Notes under the pieces: model-generated
The model's input: the letters and a program-made list of their open reading frames with translations, nothing else
What the model was told of the DNA's origin: nothing
Databases searched by the model: none
Made by a program: the position numbers and the translations under genes
NCBI GenBank assembly: GCA_964437415.1
Contig: CAYTGN010000019.1
Span: 14,435 to 78,434, forward strand
Reading direction: 5' to 3'
From: CADEDV01 sp964437415
Lineage (GTDB): Bacteria; Bacteroidota; Bacteroidia; Chitinophagales; Chitinophagaceae
Length of the DNA stretch: 64,000 bases
In this document: piece by piece, positions 1 through 8,977 of the stretch
Layout: each line of letters starts with the position of its first letter
How positions within the stretch are numbered: the stretch's first letter is position 1

Positions 1-175
1 CCAGCAACTCACGGTTTGCATCCACGCAAATATCATCTGCAATGTCATTAATGATATGATTACCGCGGTTGTCAGCGGCCGGTTTCATGCTGCTCACCAG
101 GCAATCGGTAATAGGGTTCAGTTCCCAGGCATTGGCTGCCTTAACGATCAGGGATGGGCTTAATACTGCTGTCAT
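1..175 (-). CDS. Partial CDS, possible small sensor-kinase-like ATPase (N-terminal 58 aa)
   Basis: An open frame on the minus strand starts with ATG at 175 and runs off the window edge, giving 58 residues. It contains NHIINDIADDICVDAN, which resembles the start of a GHKL/HATPase_c domain, where an N-terminal strand precedes the residues that hold ATP. A comparable stretch (TVIVNEVPGHVQIAAHD) occurs in the 152-aa protein at 60382-60840, so the two may be related. Only the N-terminus is visible, so the assignment is tentative. No signal peptide is seen. Confidence 0.4.
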   Translation of the reverse strand, partial: MTAVLSPSLIVKAANAWELNPITDCLVSSMKPAADNRGNHIINDIADDICVDANRELL

Positions 176-610
176 AAAACATACGGTTAAAATGTGAATG
201 ATGTTTTTCAGCAGGGTACGGACTAAACATTTTTCAAAGGATCAGGTTCAAACGGATGATTGGACAAAGTCTGATTTTTCAAGGCTACAGGTTTTCAAAG
301 GGATATTGAAATTTTCATGGGTAGTTCACAGGATATGGATTTGTCCCTCACAAAAACTGTATTGCAAAGAAAGCATGTAAAGGATGTCTGAAAAATAGCC
401 GCTTCTATGATTGCTGAGTCAAGACAATCCGTGTCGCTGTGTAGAAACATAATTACGGAGATTTACGATGGCTGTTCAGCCCTCATTTTGAAGCCGGTAT
501 GAGCATTATTTTTTTGAATGTGACAATCTGCCCGGAAACGTACACCTGTTTACACTACTTCTGCTAAAGGAAAATCATTATTTTCAACATGAAATAATTG
601 ATGGAAAACA
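176..610. other. Gene-free stretch
   Basis: No convincing gene is seen in this 435-bp interval. A 60-codon plus-strand frame at 198-380 has a composition unlike its neighbours and no recognisable domain. The segment lies between divergent genes and presumably carries promoters for both. I could not find a clear TTTG/TAnnTTTG pair upstream of the fucosidase gene. Confidence 0.5.
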
Positions 611-1939
611 ATGAAAACCTTTTTCTCAATTGTACTGCTCCTGTTGTTTAACCCCGCAACAGCTCAAACCTTCTACACTCCTGCCGCCGAAAATGTCGCT
701 GCAAGGGCAGTTTTCCAGGATAACAAATATGGTATGTTCATTCACTGGGGGCTCAGCAGTGTGATGGGCCATGGAGAATGGGTGATGCAAAACCGTAAGA
801 TCAAAAAAGAAGATTACCAGCGATACCTGCGGGTTTTCAACCCGGTAGATTTTGATGCAGAAGAATGGGTGCTTGCTGCAAAAAATGCAGGCATGAAGTA
901 TATTGTCTTCATCACCCGCCACCACGATGGTTTTTCCAACTGGGACACCAAATACAGCGACTGGAAAATAACCAACACCCCTTATGGCAAAGATGCGCTG
1001 AAACAATTAGCAAAAGCCTGCCAGCAAAACGACATGAAACTGGGGCTTTATTATTCCACTCTTGACTGGTACCGCAATGATTATCCCTATGAAACCGGAC
1101 GTACCGGTCAATACAGCGGCAGAACTGAAAAAAGCAATTATGCAGAATACCTGCAATTCATGAAAAACCAACTGACGGAGCTGCTCACCTACTATGGGCC
1201 CGTGATGAGCATTTGGTTTGATGGGCACTGGGACCAGACCAACCCGGAAGGACACTATGACCGCAGTTCTCGCATTGACTGGAAATATAATGAGATATAT
1301 AGTCTTATTCACCAACTGCAGCCCGCCTGCCTCATAGGCAACAATCATCATCTTGATCCTATTCCCGGTGAAGATTTCCAAATGTTTGAACGGGACCTGC
1401 CGGGAGAAAATAAATCAGGACTGAGTTTTCAGCAACCCTCTGATGCTATGCCACTGGAAACCTGCGAAACCATGAATGATTCATGGGGCTATAATGTAAC
1501 AGACCGCAATTATAAAACCGTGAAGCAGGTGATACAGTTGCTGGTGAATGCAGCAGGCCGCAATGCCAACCTGTTGCTGAATGTCGGCCCTATGCCCAAT
1601 GGTGAGATACAAAAAGAATTTACCGACACACTGCTCGCAGCCGGTAAATGGCTGCAACAATACGGCGCTGCCATTTACAACACCCGTGGAAAGATCATGC
1701 CGCCGCAACCCTGGGGTGTGGCCACCCGAAATGGGAAACAAGTTTACCTGCACCTGTTGCAGTTGCCGCAAAACGATTTTATTCTGTTGCCCGGCTTTAA
1801 AGAAGATATTTCTTCAGTTGAAATAATGGGCAGCCATAAAAAACTAAAATGGAGCAAAGTGCCGGAAGGTGTTTTTGTATATCATGAATTTCCGGCTACG
1901 GGCAGCATAGATCATATCATACAAGTGAATATGAGATGA
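611..1939 (+). CDS. Secreted alpha-L-fucosidase, GH29
   Basis: A 442-aa exported glycoside hydrolase that removes terminal alpha-L-fucose from glycans. Residues 1-18 form a signal peptide ending ATAQ. The GH29 barrel is marked by GMFIHWG (41-47), RHHDGF (103-108) and SIWFDGHW (200-207). Asp204 lies at the position of the family's catalytic nucleophile. The length matches single-domain GH29 enzymes, and no extra carbohydrate-binding module is visible. It stands alone with non-coding DNA on both sides. The start is set by the signal peptide. The glycan substrate cannot be read from the sequence. Confidence 0.93.
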   Translation: MKTFFSIVLLLLFNPATAQTFYTPAAENVAARAVFQDNKYGMFIHWGLSSVMGHGEWVMQNRKIKKEDYQRYLRVFNPVDFDAEEWVLAAKNAGMKYIVFITRHHDGFSNWDTKYSDWKITNTPYGKDALKQLAKACQQNDMKLGLYYSTLDWYRNDYPYETGRTGQYSGRTEKSNYAEYLQFMKNQLTELLTYYGPVMSIWFDGHWDQTNPEGHYDRSSRIDWKYNEIYSLIHQLQPACLIGNNHHLDPIPGEDFQMFERDLPGENKSGLSFQQPSDAMPLETCETMNDSWGYNVTDRNYKTVKQVIQLLVNAAGRNANLLLNVGPMPNGEIQKEFTDTLLAAGKWLQQYGAAIYNTRGKIMPPQPWGVATRNGKQVYLHLLQLPQNDFILLPGFKEDISSVEIMGSHKKLKWSKVPEGVFVYHEFPATGSIDHIIQVNMR

Positions 1940-2084
1940 TTCAGGCCTACAGAAAAAACAGGTACCATCTCTGATTCTTCCTGATACCTGAAAAGTGTTA
2001 TCCGTTCCTCCGGATTGTCCAAAACAGATTAGCCTGCTATACTAAAACAAGGGATAACCCGTTTTTAAGAAACAACCTGCATAT

Positions 2085-2561
2085 ATGAGACGCCTCCTTT
2101 CTTTTTTCATCACCTGGTTTTTTATCAGCACAGCCTCTTCGCAAACTGTTTTTAAACGTAACAGTGCCTATGCAGAGTTTATGGGCACAGGACTGGTGTT
2201 GTCTGCCAACTATGAGCGGCAACTATCTCAAAAACCAGGTTTTGGAGTGCATATCGGTGTTGGTCTCGGTGGATATAAACCGGCAATCCCTTTGGGTGTG
2301 AAATATATTCTAGATCTTGGTAACGAAAAGTCTTTTGCTGAAGCCGGTTTGGGTATTACCCTCGCTGAAATGGAATTATGGGACAGTGATTACAATCACC
2401 CGAGCGATAAAAATCCTTACAAACCGGGCTTTATCCCTTCCATTGGTTATCGTCACCATAGCAAGAGTGGTTTCATGTGGCGGACGAATTACACTCCTTT
2501 GTTTTCCAAATGGAAAAATGCGCCTTGGTTGTTTGGTGTATCCGTAGGATGGAGATTCTGA
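2085..2561 (+). CDS. Small secreted, probably outer-membrane, beta-barrel-like protein
   Basis: 158 aa with a signal peptide (cleavage near ISTASSQ, about residue 20). The rest alternates hydrophobic and polar residues in the manner of beta strands, is rich in Gly and aromatics, and ends in WRF. A C-terminal aromatic residue is typical of outer-membrane barrels recognised by BamA. No known domain is recognised. About 140 residues would suffice for a small eight-stranded barrel. Function unknown. Confidence 0.6.
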   Translation: MRRLLSFFITWFFISTASSQTVFKRNSAYAEFMGTGLVLSANYERQLSQKPGFGVHIGVGLGGYKPAIPLGVKYILDLGNEKSFAEAGLGITLAEMELWDSDYNHPSDKNPYKPGFIPSIGYRHHSKSGFMWRTNYTPLFSKWKNAPWLFGVSVGWRF

Positions 2562-2595
2562 GTTTTTTTGCAAGAGACAGATGCAAAATAGCCAC

Positions 2596-4131
2596 TCATT
2601 TCATCATCATAACCGCAGCCATTGTCTCCACTCCTTCCCAGATATAGCGAATGATCACATTCTCATTTTCTGCATGCTGGTTGTTATCATAATTCACTAC
2701 GGTAATAGTAATGGGTTTGGCACTCAGATGTTTTTCAAAAAGATAAAGTGGCAGGCTGCCGCCCAATGAAGGCAGCAACACCAGTTCATCTTTAGTAGTA
2801 GATTGAACGGCTTTGATAATCCTTCCCGCAACGGGCAGGTCCATGGCTGTGCGTTGCGCATTATAGCCATTGTCCGATGGAATCAATTTGGCGATAAGCG
2901 GATATTTCTTTCTTTCCTCACCAGTCGGGTCTTTATCCGTAATGTAATACCCCTGTTCACGGATATGATCCGCCAGTTTTTTAACCTGCCTGTCCACATC
3001 ATTTCCCGCCACGAGCCGCAGGTCAAGCACAGCCGTTGCCGTAGTAGGGATCACATTCGCCGCCTGTTCTCCCACATTGGCACTTTGCATGCCGTTGATG
3101 TTGAGGGTGGGCAGGCTGAGCAATTCTAAAAAGGTTTGCCCGGCGCCATCGGGTTTCGCAATGCCCAACTCCTCCTTTAGCATCGCTTCTACATCAGGCA
3201 CCTGCTGCAGTGCTTTTTTCTCGGTTTCACTAAAAGGCAGCACATCATCATAAAATCGCTTGATGGTCACCATACCGTTCCTGTCTTTCATGGAAGCCAG
3301 CAATTGCGCCAACCGCATGGCAGGGTTTGGCGCCCAGTTGCCATAGTTTCCGCTGTGCAAAGGCCGTGTGCCGCCATAAACAGTAAGCCCCACATTCACA
3401 TCGCCCCTTACACCAAAAACAATTTGTTTCTTACCCGACTGGTGCCTGGGCCCGTCGCAAATGATCCACAGATCGGACTTTAGTTTCTCTTTAAACTTTT
3501 CAAAAACAGCAGCAAGATTAGGCGAGCCTTTTTCTTCCTCTCCTTCAAAAAAGAATTTAATATTGACCGTGGGCTTCATTCCAGATTTGACAATTGACTC
3601 ATACGCCTTGATGATGGCATACACCCCAGCTTTATCATCAGCGCTGCTGCGACCGTAGATGCGCCATTCAGGATTTATTATTTCATTTGACGTTGGCATA
3701 TTGATCAGTTTCCCGCCCCTGTCTAACCGGTCAGTTGCCAGCACGGGAACAAAAGGTGATAATCCTTTGGCCCACTGTGCAGGGTTCACCGGCTGCCCGT
3801 CATAGTGTGCATAGAAGGCGATTGTCTGTGTGGCGCCGGGTGTGATCGCTTCTGCATATACCACAGGCGAAGCCAGCGGCCTGTCAACAGTAAGCAGCTC
3901 GGATTTCAGACCCAGCTTTTGAAGCAAGGCAGAAATGTATTGGGCATTCTTATTGATATTGCCAGTATCGCCATACACGTTGGGCAATCTTAGAAACTCC
4001 ATGTATTCCTGCAGCCAATTCCGCTGCTGAGATTGACTGTAATCACTGATAGTTTTACCCGAAGACTGGGCATATATCGCCTGGATGAATATGCACAGGC
4101 TGAAAACCGGCAGGCTGATCATTTTTATCAT
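2596..4131 (-). CDS. Secreted M20-family metallopeptidase (dipeptidase-like)
   Basis: 511 aa with an N-terminal signal peptide ending IYAQ (about residue 21). The M20 zinc-hydrolase signature is complete: FYAHYDGQP supplies His109 and Asp111, GRSSADDKAG supplies the bridging Asp165, and FFEGEEEKGSPN supplies the catalytic and ligand glutamates (199-200). A dimerisation insert follows at about residues 220-370, as in the PepV/carnosinase group. It probably hydrolyses dipeptides or N-acylated amino acids in the periplasm. It is transcribed towards the barrel gene at 2085-2561 and separated by 34 bp containing a short TTTTGCA/TGCAAAA inverted repeat. Confidence 0.9.
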   Translation of the reverse strand: MIKMISLPVFSLCIFIQAIYAQSSGKTISDYSQSQQRNWLQEYMEFLRLPNVYGDTGNINKNAQYISALLQKLGLKSELLTVDRPLASPVVYAEAITPGATQTIAFYAHYDGQPVNPAQWAKGLSPFVPVLATDRLDRGGKLINMPTSNEIINPEWRIYGRSSADDKAGVYAIIKAYESIVKSGMKPTVNIKFFFEGEEEKGSPNLAAVFEKFKEKLKSDLWIICDGPRHQSGKKQIVFGVRGDVNVGLTVYGGTRPLHSGNYGNWAPNPAMRLAQLLASMKDRNGMVTIKRFYDDVLPFSETEKKALQQVPDVEAMLKEELGIAKPDGAGQTFLELLSLPTLNINGMQSANVGEQAANVIPTTATAVLDLRLVAGNDVDRQVKKLADHIREQGYYITDKDPTGEERKKYPLIAKLIPSDNGYNAQRTAMDLPVAGRIIKAVQSTTKDELVLLPSLGGSLPLYLFEKHLSAKPITITVVNYDNNQHAENENVIIRYIWEGVETMAAVMMMK

Positions 4132-4282
4132 ATCAATGAAATTGAAGATTTAGGCAAAATATCATAGAGAATACATCATGGGAGACTTGAAGTTACTGTA
4201 AAAATAAAAGCCGCAACCCGCAGAATAAAGAATGCCTTTTCATCCCGGGACTGGTATTTTCAACATCCGAAATGCCTTAAAG

Positions 4283-4308
4283 AAAATTGCCGGTGGAAAT
4301 ACCGGCAA
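4283..4308 (-). terminator. Probable intrinsic terminator
   Basis: An 8-bp perfect stem (TTGCCGGT/ACCGGCAA, 4287-4294 and 4301-4308) with a 6-nt loop is followed on the minus strand by TTTTCTTT. It lies 50 bp beyond the stop of the gene at 4358-5677 and probably ends that transcript before the M20 peptidase gene begins. Confidence 0.55.
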
Positions 4309-4357
4309 AGGAGTTATTAAAAATGTGACAAAGGTGAATGTTTTTTAAACTAAGGGA

Positions 4358-5677
4358 TCACTCCAGTGCATCCAGCAATTGCCCCCATCCTTTTGTCATC
4401 GCCTGCATTGCAGCGTCCGACGCTTTGCCATCATATTTCCCGATTATTTTTTGCTGCTGACGAACAGCCCCATTTTGTACATTTTTTAATACCATTGCCC
4501 CCTCAAGAGTAAAAGAGGTGGCAGCACCGGGGTCAGCATTCTTTATAGCCTTGATCAGCGAACCCACTTTTCCAGCCTGTTTAAACTTGCTGAATGTTAC
4601 AGTCAGCAGTAATCCACAATCCTGGTCCTTTGCTTCTTCTGCCGAAGAAACAGCCACTGCCTCGACACCGTTTTTGTTCAGCATATCCACCAATTCATCG
4701 TGCAGTTCCGCCAGTTGTCCTGTTTCTTCAACTGGTTCCAGCACAGCTACCTTACTGCCAGCCAACTTACCCGTATTTTTAGAACCAGGTTTTTCATCTC
4801 CTTTATTATTGTAACTGCCCTGCTTCATCATGCTGCTGACATCAAACTTATCCTGAAGGTCTTCTTCATTTTTTGTTTCTGTATAACCCGGCGGAATTTC
4901 AAAAAGCATTGAATCCAATTTTGCCACACTAAGTTCCAGTGTTTCAATAGTTGTCACAAACTCACTGGCGCCTCCCTGCCTGCTGCTCATGATCATTGTC
5001 TTGGTCTCGATAAGCGGAAACCCCAGTTTTCCTTTGCCAGTTCGTTTGGAAACAAACCTGTCCCGGCAGGCAGGCATATTTTGCCCTCCGTTGTATGATG
5101 TACGGCCGTGGCCTGTCAACGGGCAATCGAATTGCGGAAGATCAATATACCAGCCATCTGTTTTAATAAGCATGCTGTCTTTCATCATGCAGGCATCAGC
5201 AGAAGGATTCATTTTCTGGGTGGTCCACACATGTCTTGCCGTGAAACCATACATTTTTTTTCTTTCACCGGTGTCGGTAATGTTATACCACATATAAATG
5301 GTGCCGCCGTCATTACTGTTTGATTTTTCCTTAGCGCTGGCCTGCAATGGTTTGTTCTTGGCAACCGGTTTTGCAACTTCTTCCATCGTTTCCTCTGTTT
5401 CAGATGCAAAAGGCTCGATATAATACAGTTTCTTCTTATCGTTGATGCGGATGGTTCGCTGGAGATCGCATTGTTCAATAGTGGCAGGATTGGTCATGCC
5501 CATAAATCCGCCGCCTTCAGTTCTCTTGCGCATGCCTTTTACATAGATGGTGGATTCCGACTGCATTCCCGACATGATTGTCGCCTGGCGGATCTTGTAT
5601 TGCTGGGCACCGGCATGGCTGAAAGCAAACGCTGCCAGCATGAGCATAAAAAAAGATAAGATTTTTTGAACTTTCAT
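4358..5677 (-). CDS. Secreted DUF4412-like protein with C-terminal extension
   Basis: Starting at the ATG at 5677 gives 439 aa with a good signal peptide (MKVQKILSFFMLML ... AGAQQ). An upstream in-frame start at 5809 would add 44 residues unlike a leader. The middle part has the look of DUF4412: a short-stranded domain on the theme YKIRQATIMSGMQSESTIYVKG, then LYYIEPF, then a domain listing Cys residues near 230-250. A Lys/Asn/Gly-rich linker precedes a C-terminal 150-residue alpha/beta region (KVAVLEPVEETGQL...). It is probably periplasmic. Function unknown. The coding sequence carries one copy of the GGCAGGCAGGC-type motif near 5063. Confidence 0.7.
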   Translation of the reverse strand: MKVQKILSFFMLMLAAFAFSHAGAQQYKIRQATIMSGMQSESTIYVKGMRKRTEGGGFMGMTNPATIEQCDLQRTIRINDKKKLYYIEPFASETEETMEEVAKPVAKNKPLQASAKEKSNSNDGGTIYMWYNITDTGERKKMYGFTARHVWTTQKMNPSADACMMKDSMLIKTDGWYIDLPQFDCPLTGHGRTSYNGGQNMPACRDRFVSKRTGKGKLGFPLIETKTMIMSSRQGGASEFVTTIETLELSVAKLDSMLFEIPPGYTETKNEEDLQDKFDVSSMMKQGSYNNKGDEKPGSKNTGKLAGSKVAVLEPVEETGQLAELHDELVDMLNKNGVEAVAVSSAEEAKDQDCGLLLTVTFSKFKQAGKVGSLIKAIKNADPGAATSFTLEGAMVLKNVQNGAVRQQQKIIGKYDGKASDAAMQAMTKGWGQLLDALE

Positions 5678-5976
5678 TGGAGTGGTTTCAGTTTTGAAAA
5701 AGATGCCGGCAGCAATAGCTGCCTGTTTACATCTCAAAAATATATCCATGTGCAAACCCATCGGTCTCCATCCTGCACCAGTTGAGCAGATAAAGGCATG
5801 AATTGACATGAATAGGGAACAGAAAAAAAATCCGTCTGGCAGCAGGATAAAGCTTACCTTTGGGTCGACAATTTGAGTTTATTGCTCTTGTAAGTGAACA
5901 TATATTCTGCGTATCCGTTTATCTTTCCTTTACACCTGCACATTTCTCAAGTATTTATCATTTCAAAATCAAGATC

Positions 5977-6228
5977 ATGAATATTTATGTTTCCAATCTC
6001 GGTTATTCCGTATCAGATGAGCAGTTAACAAAACTTTTTGCTGAATATGGCGAAGTGTCTTCTGTAAAAATAATAATGGACAAACTCACTAACCGCAGCC
6101 GTGGCTTTGCCTTTGTAGATATGCCTAATGAAACAGAGGGTCAAAAAGCCATCAATGAACTAAGCGGCAAGATGCTGGACGGCCGGTCCATTACGGTGAA
6201 CCTGGCAAGACCTAAAAAAGAATTCTGA
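5977..6228 (+). CDS. RRM-domain RNA-binding protein
   Basis: 83 aa consisting of a single RNA-recognition motif: RNP2 is IYVSNL (2-7) and RNP1 is RGFAFVDM. The start at 5977 is chosen because it begins directly with the RRM strand. An upstream in-frame start at 5860 would add an unrelated 39 residues. Bacterial single-RRM proteins of this kind are common in Bacteroidota and Cyanobacteria and are often cold-induced RNA chaperones. The next gene (6337) follows on the same strand after 108 bp. Confidence 0.92.
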   Translation: MNIYVSNLGYSVSDEQLTKLFAEYGEVSSVKIIMDKLTNRSRGFAFVDMPNETEGQKAINELSGKMLDGRSITVNLARPKKEF

Positions 6229-6336
6229 GCAAGCCGGGGTTTTCCCGCACCGTAATTACAATCAACAACCGCCGGATAGATATGCTGCTGCAGCAGGAGC
6301 AATAAACCATTCCGCAGTATTTTAAAATAAGCGACT

Positions 6337-6588
6337 ATGACAAATGAACAAATTGAAAAATTTGTAGAAGTGAAGCAACGAAAAAATAACCCGTTGAATA
6401 TTCATTTCAAAGATCGCGGCACTGTCACAGGTCTTTTTGTGCAGGGCACTGATTACAGCGAACTGAAATCAAAAAATCTCTGGCGCATCGTCAGCAATAC
6501 CAAACTGGACGAGTGGAAGCAGACAAAAGACATGAACCTGAGCCGCATCTTCAACGGCATGTCATTCACCCGTCTTTCTGAGGATTGA
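6337..6588 (+). CDS. Conserved small protein of unknown function
   Basis: 83 aa, hydrophilic, with no signal peptide or membrane segment. It starts MTNEQIEKFVEVK and contains FKDRGTVTGLFVQG, a strand-rich stretch reminiscent of small Sm-like or OB-like folds. That fold is only an impression. Normal coding composition, and the position between the RRM gene and fabH, support it as a real gene. No function assigned. Confidence 0.6.
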   Translation: MTNEQIEKFVEVKQRKNNPLNIHFKDRGTVTGLFVQGTDYSELKSKNLWRIVSNTKLDEWKQTKDMNLSRIFNGMSFTRLSED

Positions 6589-6687
6589 TGACAACTGTCA
6601 GTTGCATTGATGACGCAAAACAGGACATCCATTATTAATGGAAGCTACCTTTAAACTCATTATTTGTATCTAAACCTGCAACCAGGT

Positions 6688-7761
6688 ATGTTTCGGACAG
6701 TGATCACAGGCACCGGTTCCTATATTCCGCCACATGTGCAGACAAACCGGGAGTTTGCACAGCATTTATTCTATACAGAAGATCAGCAGCCTATTCAAAC
6801 CCCGCCGGAAGAAGTGGTGGAAAAATTCAAACAGATCACCGGTATTGAAGAACGCCGCTATGCCAGCAGCGGGTTGAATACCTCCGACATCGGCAGTATT
6901 GCCGCTGATGCAGCTTTAAAGGACAGCACTGTCAACCCCGAAGAAATTGACCAGCTTATCGTAGCGCATAATTTTGGGAATGTAATAAAAGATACTATCC
7001 AGACCGATGCCGTTCCTTCACTGGCCAGCCGCATCAAACAAAAACTTGGCATCCGCAACCCGCATTGCGTGGCCTATGATATTTTGTTTGGCTGCCCCGG
7101 CTGGGTGCAGGGACTGATACAGGCAGATGCCTTCTTTAAGGCCGGTATGGCTAAAAAAGCATTGGTGGTGGGCACCGAAACATTGTCGAGAGTGATTGAC
7201 ATGTATGACCGTGACAGCATGATCTTCAGCGATGGCGCCGGCGCTGCAGTATTGGAATATCAAGAAACATCTGATGAAGGTCCCGGCGTTATCGGAACTG
7301 CAGCACTCACCCACGCTGTGGAAGAAGCCGAATATATCAATATGGGCATGTCTTATTACCCGGGCAGCGATCCCGGCATCCGTTATATCAAAATGAAAGG
7401 AAGAAAAGTGTATGAGTATGCTATGAAATATGTGCCGGCTGCCATGAAAGAATGCCTGGATAAAAGCGGTGTAAGCATTGAGCAGGTGAAAAAGATTTTC
7501 ATTCACCAGGCCAATGAAAAAATGGATGAAGGCATCATCAAACGGCTCTACCAGCTTTACGACAAAAAAGTATTGCCGGAAAACATCATGCCCATGAGCA
7601 TTCACTGGCTGGGCAACAGTTCAGTAGCAACGGTGCCCACTTTATATGACCTGGTGCTGAAAAATAAAGTACCGGGCCATCAGCTCACCGCCGGTGACAT
7701 TATACTTTTTGCTTCTGTTGGCGCAGGGATGAATGTGAATGCGGTTTGTTACCGCTGCTGA
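6688..7761 (+). CDS. 3-oxoacyl-ACP synthase III family (FabH-like)
   Basis: Thiolase-fold condensing enzyme, 357 aa from the ATG at 6688 (MFRTVITGTGSYIP). The upstream in-frame ATG adds only eight atypical residues. The Cys-His-Asn triad is complete: Cys136 in FGCPGW, His273 in FIHQAN and Asn310 in LGNSS. Canonical FabH starts fatty-acid elongation from acyl-CoA and malonyl-ACP. Bacteroidota carry several paralogues, some used in other acyl condensations, so the substrate is uncertain. It is convergent with the cold-shock gene, 7 bp away. Confidence 0.88.
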   Translation: MFRTVITGTGSYIPPHVQTNREFAQHLFYTEDQQPIQTPPEEVVEKFKQITGIEERRYASSGLNTSDIGSIAADAALKDSTVNPEEIDQLIVAHNFGNVIKDTIQTDAVPSLASRIKQKLGIRNPHCVAYDILFGCPGWVQGLIQADAFFKAGMAKKALVVGTETLSRVIDMYDRDSMIFSDGAGAAVLEYQETSDEGPGVIGTAALTHAVEEAEYINMGMSYYPGSDPGIRYIKMKGRKVYEYAMKYVPAAMKECLDKSGVSIEQVKKIFIHQANEKMDEGIIKRLYQLYDKKVLPENIMPMSIHWLGNSSVATVPTLYDLVLKNKVPGHQLTAGDIILFASVGAGMNVNAVCYRC

Positions 7762-7768
7762 AGAATGG

Positions 7769-8215
7769 TTATGCCAATAGTTTCACATTAACTGCATACG
7801 GCCCTCTTGGCCCCATCTCTGTTTCAAAACTCACTTTATCGTTTTCCTTGAAATTGCCGGAGAGATTATTGGCATGAACAAAAATACTTTCCTGCGATTG
7901 CTGGTCTTTGATAAACCCAAATCCTTTTTCATGGTTAAAGAAAGTGATCTTTCCCTTACGGGTAAGCTCCTCCTCGGTCAGCGGCACATACTGCGGCACA
8001 CCGATCTCGATATCTTCTAATTTGATCTCAGTTCTCTTTTTCGGATCAGGCGGTGTGTCTGTGATATTGCCGTTCTCATCCACATAGGCCATCATAGCAT
8101 CCAGCCCTTTGCTTTTACCGGCATTCTCTTTCCGCTCTTTCATCCTTTCTGCCTTGTCCTGTTTTTCTTTTTGCCTTTTTTTCTCTCTTTCTTTTTTGTT
8201 CCATGAATCGGCCAT
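7769..8215 (-). CDS. Cold-shock-domain protein with basic N-terminal extension
   Basis: 148 aa. Residues 1-40 are a highly charged Lys/Glu/Arg helix (KKEREKKRQKEKQDK). The C-terminal 65 residues form a cold-shock domain with GKITFFNHEKGFGFI (RNP1-like) and SIFVHANNL (RNP2-like). The extended type is common in Bacteroidota and binds single-stranded nucleic acid. The basic arm may add RNA affinity. It is monocistronic and convergent with the FabH-like gene. Confidence 0.88.
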   Translation of the reverse strand: MADSWNKKEREKKRQKEKQDKAERMKERKENAGKSKGLDAMMAYVDENGNITDTPPDPKKRTEIKLEDIEIGVPQYVPLTEEELTRKGKITFFNHEKGFGFIKDQQSQESIFVHANNLSGNFKENDKVSFETEMGPRGPYAVNVKLLA

Positions 8216-8301
8216 GTAGTAGTTGTTTTTTTATAAAGGTAACGTTTTTATGCCGGAACCCATTATGAATCTGCAGTGCTGTAATTAAGGCAATATAAGC
8301 C

Positions 8302-8768
8302 TCATTTTTTCATTCTTTTCTGAAGCTGCTGGATGTCGTCGAGGTCTTTTAAACGGCCTGCCGCTTTTTTCACTTCAATAAGATGGTTGACATGCACAAC
8401 CCTGATCCGCAACCCATCATCATCAAAAATGGTTGAGAGTTGATAGGTATCTTCAAAATCCAGGCCTTTTACCGCAGTCATAATATCAATACCCACCGGG
8501 TTACGGCCGAAAGAGAAAAGATCGTTTTCTTTCACATTTAGAAACTTATCCAATGTCATGTCAAATACCGGCATGTGAAACTGGTGAAAAGCCATTGCCA
8601 GTTTCTGATAGTTTTCCTCTGTACATTCAACCCATATGTCCATATAACCTGTCACTCTTGAATGACCATGAAGCACCACGGCAAGCCCCCCACCATGATT
8701 TATTTCACCTCCTGGTCGTTGAGGGCCAGCAAAAAATCTCTGAAATCTTCCTGGAAAATATCAGGCAT
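8302..8768 (-). pseudogene. Decayed nucleotidyltransferase-fold gene (MNT/AbiEii-like)
   Basis: The intact part (8302-8679) encodes VVLHGHSRVTGYMDIWV, recalling small nucleotidyltransferase proteins with the pattern VGG..VI.HG..R.TGDMDIWV. Upstream, the frame MPDIFQEDFRDFLLALN starts at 8768 and ends in TAA where Tyr is expected. The reading frame then shifts by one base in a G-run (about 8685-8691) before rejoining. The first catalytic Asp of the expected DMD is Tyr in the remnant. Together these show an inactivated gene. It may once have been a toxin-antitoxin-type nucleotidyltransferase. Confidence 0.65.
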
Positions 8769-8959
8769 CAGTGTTGATGTTTTCTCATTCCAAAAACAGT
8801 TTTATCCATTCGTGGCGGGTTGTCTAAATCAAATTTATAGGCAATACTGGTCAGATACCAATAGATACGCAATCGTTCCTGGCAGGTATGATTGCTGTAT
8901 TCCCGCATGGCATCATCCGGTATTTTTTGGGAGTTTCCATTGAATAAAGTTAGAAACAA
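8768..8959 (-). CDS. Small hypothetical ORF coupled to the nucleotidyltransferase remnant
   Basis: A frame of up to 63 codons, apparently from a TTG, ends with a TGA that overlaps the ATG of the downstream remnant (TGATG). That is the layout of a coupled two-gene unit. The C-terminus PPRMDKTVFGMRKHQ looks like real protein. The N-terminus is doubtful, since a second frame (starting METPKKYRM) overlaps it, which suggests another frameshift. Probably a partner gene decaying together with its neighbour. Function unknown. Confidence 0.35.
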   Translation of the reverse strand: MFLTLFNGNSQKIPDDAMREYSNHTCQERLRIYWYLTSIAYKFDLDNPPRMDKTVFGMRKHQH

Positions 8960-8977
8960 ACAGGCAAATCTGCCACA

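Noticed and set aside
198..380. 60-codon plus-strand ORF near the left edge
   Set aside because: No domain, unusual composition and no ribosome-binding or promoter evidence; probably chance.
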